Assembly: GCA_027487195.1 (NCBI GenBank)
Contig: JAIYEB010000360.1
Coordinates: 1-7,452, forward strand
Reading direction: 5' to 3'
Length of the DNA: 7,452 bases
Origin: Hyphomicrobiales bacterium
Lineage (GTDB): Bacteria; Pseudomonadota; Alphaproteobacteria; Rhizobiales; UBA4765
Part shown: piece by piece, positions 5,573 to 7,452 of the stretch
Position numbering within the stretch: position 1 is the stretch's first letter
How the letters are laid out: each line of letters starts with the position of its first letter
Program-made: the position numbers and the translations under genes
The notes under the pieces: generated by a model
The model's input: the letters and a program-made list of their open reading frames with translations, nothing else
The model's database searches: none
Told to the model about the DNA's origin: nothing

Positions 5573-6586
5573 ATGTCACACTCACCCGATTTTCCCTCCA
5601 ATGCGCCTTCCGGTGCGACGCTGCTCGTCGCGCTCGTTGAGGGGTATGTTGGAATGTCCGGTGGCAGGCGCGCCGAAGATACGCGCCAGTTCATCGAGCT
5701 GTTCGGACAACTCATTGAAGATGTAGATGTTTTCACCCGGGCCGTGGTCGCGCAGAAACTCGCGCCACATCCTGACGTTCCGCTGTCCGTGCTGATCCGT
5801 CTGGCGAGCGATGAAGACTTCGCCGTGGCTGAACCCGTGCTTGCCGACGCAGCGCAACTGCCAGGCGGACTTGTGGATATCCTGTCTGCCGGGGCTGATG
5901 TGATGATCCGCAGGATCCTGGCGCGTCGAAAAGATTTGACCGACGCACAGGTGTCTTTGCTCACCATCGATCAGGACCCCGAGATCCTGGCGATTCTGGG
6001 CCCGCGCGCAGCAACCGCTTTGCCTGCTGAAGCTCCTGCCCCGTCTCCAGCGCCTGCCGAGGTCGGACACGACCTGCGCTTCCTTGCCGGGGATCGCTCG
6101 ATGCGGGGCCTTCTGCTCAATGAAGCCATCCAGCTCACAGGACCCGCGCCATCCCAGATTTCGTCCGAGCGGCTGACGACCCTTGTGCGCGCTGCCACAC
6201 TGCGCCGGCTCGATCTACTGGCCGCGACATTTGCCGAGTTGTCCGGCCTCAGGGCTGACCTGGTTGAGGCACTGTTCGAAGATGATGGCGGCGAGCCGCT
6301 CATCGTGTTGTGCCGTCATGTCGGGCTTGGTGAAGAAGCCATGGCGCAGATCATGGCGCGCGCGGCTCCCCAGGTCGGAGAAGTGGTCGACCAGATGTTC
6401 AGGCTGCGCGCGCTGTTTCGGTCGCTTTCAGCTGATGCAGCCGCGACCATGATTGCAGTCATGCAGGAAGAGTGGGCTCCGGTTCCGCGCCATGCCCCCC
6501 AGGTTGCGCCAGGTCGGGTCGTTGCCGATGCCGAGCCTCAACAGGCGAACCGCGTCCAGACCGCATTACACGCCATCAAGGCGTGA
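5573..6586 (+). CDS. DUF2336 domain-containing protein
   Basis: The product is 337 residues from ATG 5573. An upstream in-frame TTG at 5534 would add 13 residues; neither has a strong Shine-Dalgarno, and ATG is preferred because the TTG sits only 19 bp from the CtrA-like box. The N-terminal half (about 35-145) reads as HEAT-like paired helices typical of DUF2336: RAVVAQKLAPHPDVPLSVL, then LASDEDFAVAEPVLADA, then IRRILARRKDLTDAQV. A Pro/Ala linker (about 155-170) leads to a second helical half (180-300) and a Pro-rich end. There are no catalytic motifs, no membrane segments and no signal, so it is probably a cytoplasmic scaffold or regulator. The family is largely alphaproteobacterial and mostly uncharacterised. 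Its 3' end overlaps the DUF1491 gene on the other strand by 21 bp. Confidence 0.85.
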   Translation: MSHSPDFPSNAPSGATLLVALVEGYVGMSGGRRAEDTRQFIELFGQLIEDVDVFTRAVVAQKLAPHPDVPLSVLIRLASDEDFAVAEPVLADAAQLPGGLVDILSAGADVMIRRILARRKDLTDAQVSLLTIDQDPEILAILGPRAATALPAEAPAPSPAPAEVGHDLRFLAGDRSMRGLLLNEAIQLTGPAPSQISSERLTTLVRAATLRRLDLLAATFAELSGLRADLVEALFEDDGGEPLIVLCRHVGLGEEAMAQIMARAAPQVGEVVDQMFRLRALFRSLSADAAATMIAVMQEEWAPVPRHAPQVAPGRVVADAEPQQANRVQTALHAIKA

Positions 6587-6928
6587 CGTTCCGAGAAAGT
6601 CGCGCCCGTCGCGATCTTCAACCGCGACAAGCCAGAGATCCGGGTCAAAGCGCCGTTCGCGCTCAACCGCAGCATCAAGCGCATCCTTGGCAGCAAAGCC
6701 CTCGGGAAACCGGGGCACGAACAGCCGGTCGAGCGGCCGGTCATCATAAGCAGACTGCGGTGCAGGGATGAACAGCTGACCGGTTCCGTCCGGACGGTCG
6801 ACGCGGATCAGCACCGGACCCGCTTCCTCAGCACCCTTTTTCATGACTGCGGCAAAGCTGCCCGCCACCATCACGCGGCGCACATAGGCTGCGACAAACA
6901 AGGCCGAGGTGACCCGCGGCACGCTCAT
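6566..6928 (-). CDS. DUF1491 family protein
   Basis: The product is 120 residues, a normal length for this alphaproteobacterial family. The recognisable N-terminal block is FVAAYVRRVMVAGSFAAVM followed by KKGAEEAGPVLIRVDR. The C-terminal block is RRFDPDLWLVAVEDRDGRDF, with the family's DPDLW and EDR motifs. No signal or membrane helix is present, and the biochemical function is unknown. The start at 6928 is 8 bp after the stop of the peptidoglycan-binding gene upstream. There is no good Shine-Dalgarno, so the two are probably one transcription unit with coupled translation. The last codons and stop lie inside the end of the DUF2336 gene, and no terminator is visible at this convergent junction. 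Confidence 0.85.
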   Translation of the reverse strand: MSVPRVTSALFVAAYVRRVMVAGSFAAVMKKGAEEAGPVLIRVDRPDGTGQLFIPAPQSAYDDRPLDRLFVPRFPEGFAAKDALDAAVERERRFDPDLWLVAVEDRDGRDFLGTSRLDGV

Positions 6929-6936
6929 CGCGCGGC

Positions 6937-7452
6937 CTAACGCGCTGCGAGGCGGCGATCGCCGGCGCGCAGCCGTTCGAGAAGGCGCTCGGTGGCACGA
7001 CCGGTCTCCGGCAGACCGAGTGCCTGCTCCGCCTGTCGAATGGCGCGCTCGGTACGCTGACCCATCACACCGTCAATCGCACCCTGATAGACGCCGCGCG
7101 CGGCCAGGACCTGCTGGAGTTCGCGGATCATGTCATTGGACACGGCGCCGGATTGCGGCAGGAGGCGCGTTGGCGCCTGCGGCACGGCTTCGGAAATGAT
7201 CGCAGCGATGTTGCGTTCAGGCGGCTGGGGAATCGCCGCTGGCTCCGCCACTATAGGGGCGAGCGCCGGTCGCGGCGCGACAACTGCGGCCGCCTGAGCC
7301 TGCGGCCGGGCAGGCTGTTCCATCGTGCGTGCCGCAAACAGGGGCGCGGGATGACCGCGGGTTTGCCCGGCGAGGTTGCCAAGAATGGCGGTTGCGCCCC
7401 ACAGCGACATGACGACAACGAACGTCGCCAGCGGCATGGCAAAGGCGCGACG
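6937..7452 (-). CDS. Membrane-anchored peptidoglycan-binding-domain protein, N-terminus cut by window edge
   Basis: The last 171 residues are visible. The frame is open to the right edge with RRAFA before the first internal Met (codon at 7435-7437). That Met has no ribosome-binding site and sits at the border of the membrane helix, so the true start is probably outside. The visible order is a transmembrane segment (PLATFVVVMSLWGATAIL and on, about 7380-7437), a long Ala/Pro-rich linker, then a PG_binding_1 domain (about 6967-7140) with LQQVLAARGVYQGAIDGVMG and the following helix RTERAIRQAEQALGL. A short basic tail ends it. The topology suggests an inner-membrane anchor with the domain reaching the cell wall in the periplasm. 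There is no catalytic domain in the visible part. It is followed after 8 bp by the DUF1491 gene. Confidence 0.85.
   Translation of the reverse strand, partial: RRAFAMPLATFVVVMSLWGATAILGNLAGQTRGHPAPLFAARTMEQPARPQAQAAAVVAPRPALAPIVAEPAAIPQPPERNIAAIISEAVPQAPTRLLPQSGAVSNDMIRELQQVLAARGVYQGAIDGVMGQRTERAIRQAEQALGLPETGRATERLLERLRAGDRRLAAR

Noticed and set aside
6909..7199. 96-codon + strand frame over the DUF1491/peptidoglycan-binding genes
   Set aside because: It is an Arg/Pro/Ala-rich shadow of two - strand genes with recognised domains.

Overview
The window looks like ordinary chromosomal DNA from a GC-rich alphaproteobacterium. The best guess is the Caulobacterales/Maricaulales/Hyphomonadaceae side. 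The reasons are the DUF2336 and DUF1491 families, a RibB protein with a degenerate GTP cyclohydrolase II-like tail, and a CtrA-like box with a GANTC (CcrM-type) site in a divergent promoter. No mobile element, CRISPR array, rRNA or tRNA is visible. Genes are tightly packed and alternate in strand.

Layout: (1) The 3' end of a TerC-family membrane protein (+) runs to 255 and meets a glutathione S-transferase-like gene (-, 375-995) head-on. Between them is one strong hairpin that can terminate transcription in both directions. (2) A 170-bp divergent region (996-1165) separates the GST gene from ribB (+, 1166-2266). It holds a 15-bp inverted repeat and a foldable ribB leader whose second hairpin buries the Shine-Dalgarno sequence. 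(3) ribB is followed after 64 bp by a tight + strand cluster: a Tat-exported Mn/Fe superoxide dismutase (2331-3080), a small TIGR04076-like cysteine protein (3086-3430) and an aldo/keto reductase (3437-4492). Spacing inside this cluster is 5-6 bp, with signs of translational coupling. (4) Tail-to-tail with it, only 3 bp away, is a - strand pair: an unrecognised 57-residue protein (5260-5433) overlapping by ATGA the start of an unrecognised lipoprotein (4496-5263). (5) A divergent promoter region (5434-5572) with the CtrA-like box and a GAATC site serves that pair and a DUF2336 helical-repeat protein (5573-6586). (6) A DUF1491 gene (6566-6928) and a membrane-anchored peptidoglycan-binding-domain protein (6937 to the right edge) lie on the - strand. 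The DUF1491 and DUF2336 genes overlap at their 3' ends by 21 bp.

Functionally, the left half is metabolic and redox (riboflavin precursor synthesis, superoxide removal, aldehyde/ketone reduction, GST). The right half is envelope and possibly cell-cycle related (lipoprotein, peptidoglycan-binding protein, DUF2336 gene behind a CtrA-like box). I do not see a clearly new multi-gene system. The points most worth a second look are the exported SOD with Gln in place of the active-site gateway Tyr34, the overlooked 57-codon gene with its lipoprotein partner, and the structured ribB leader.
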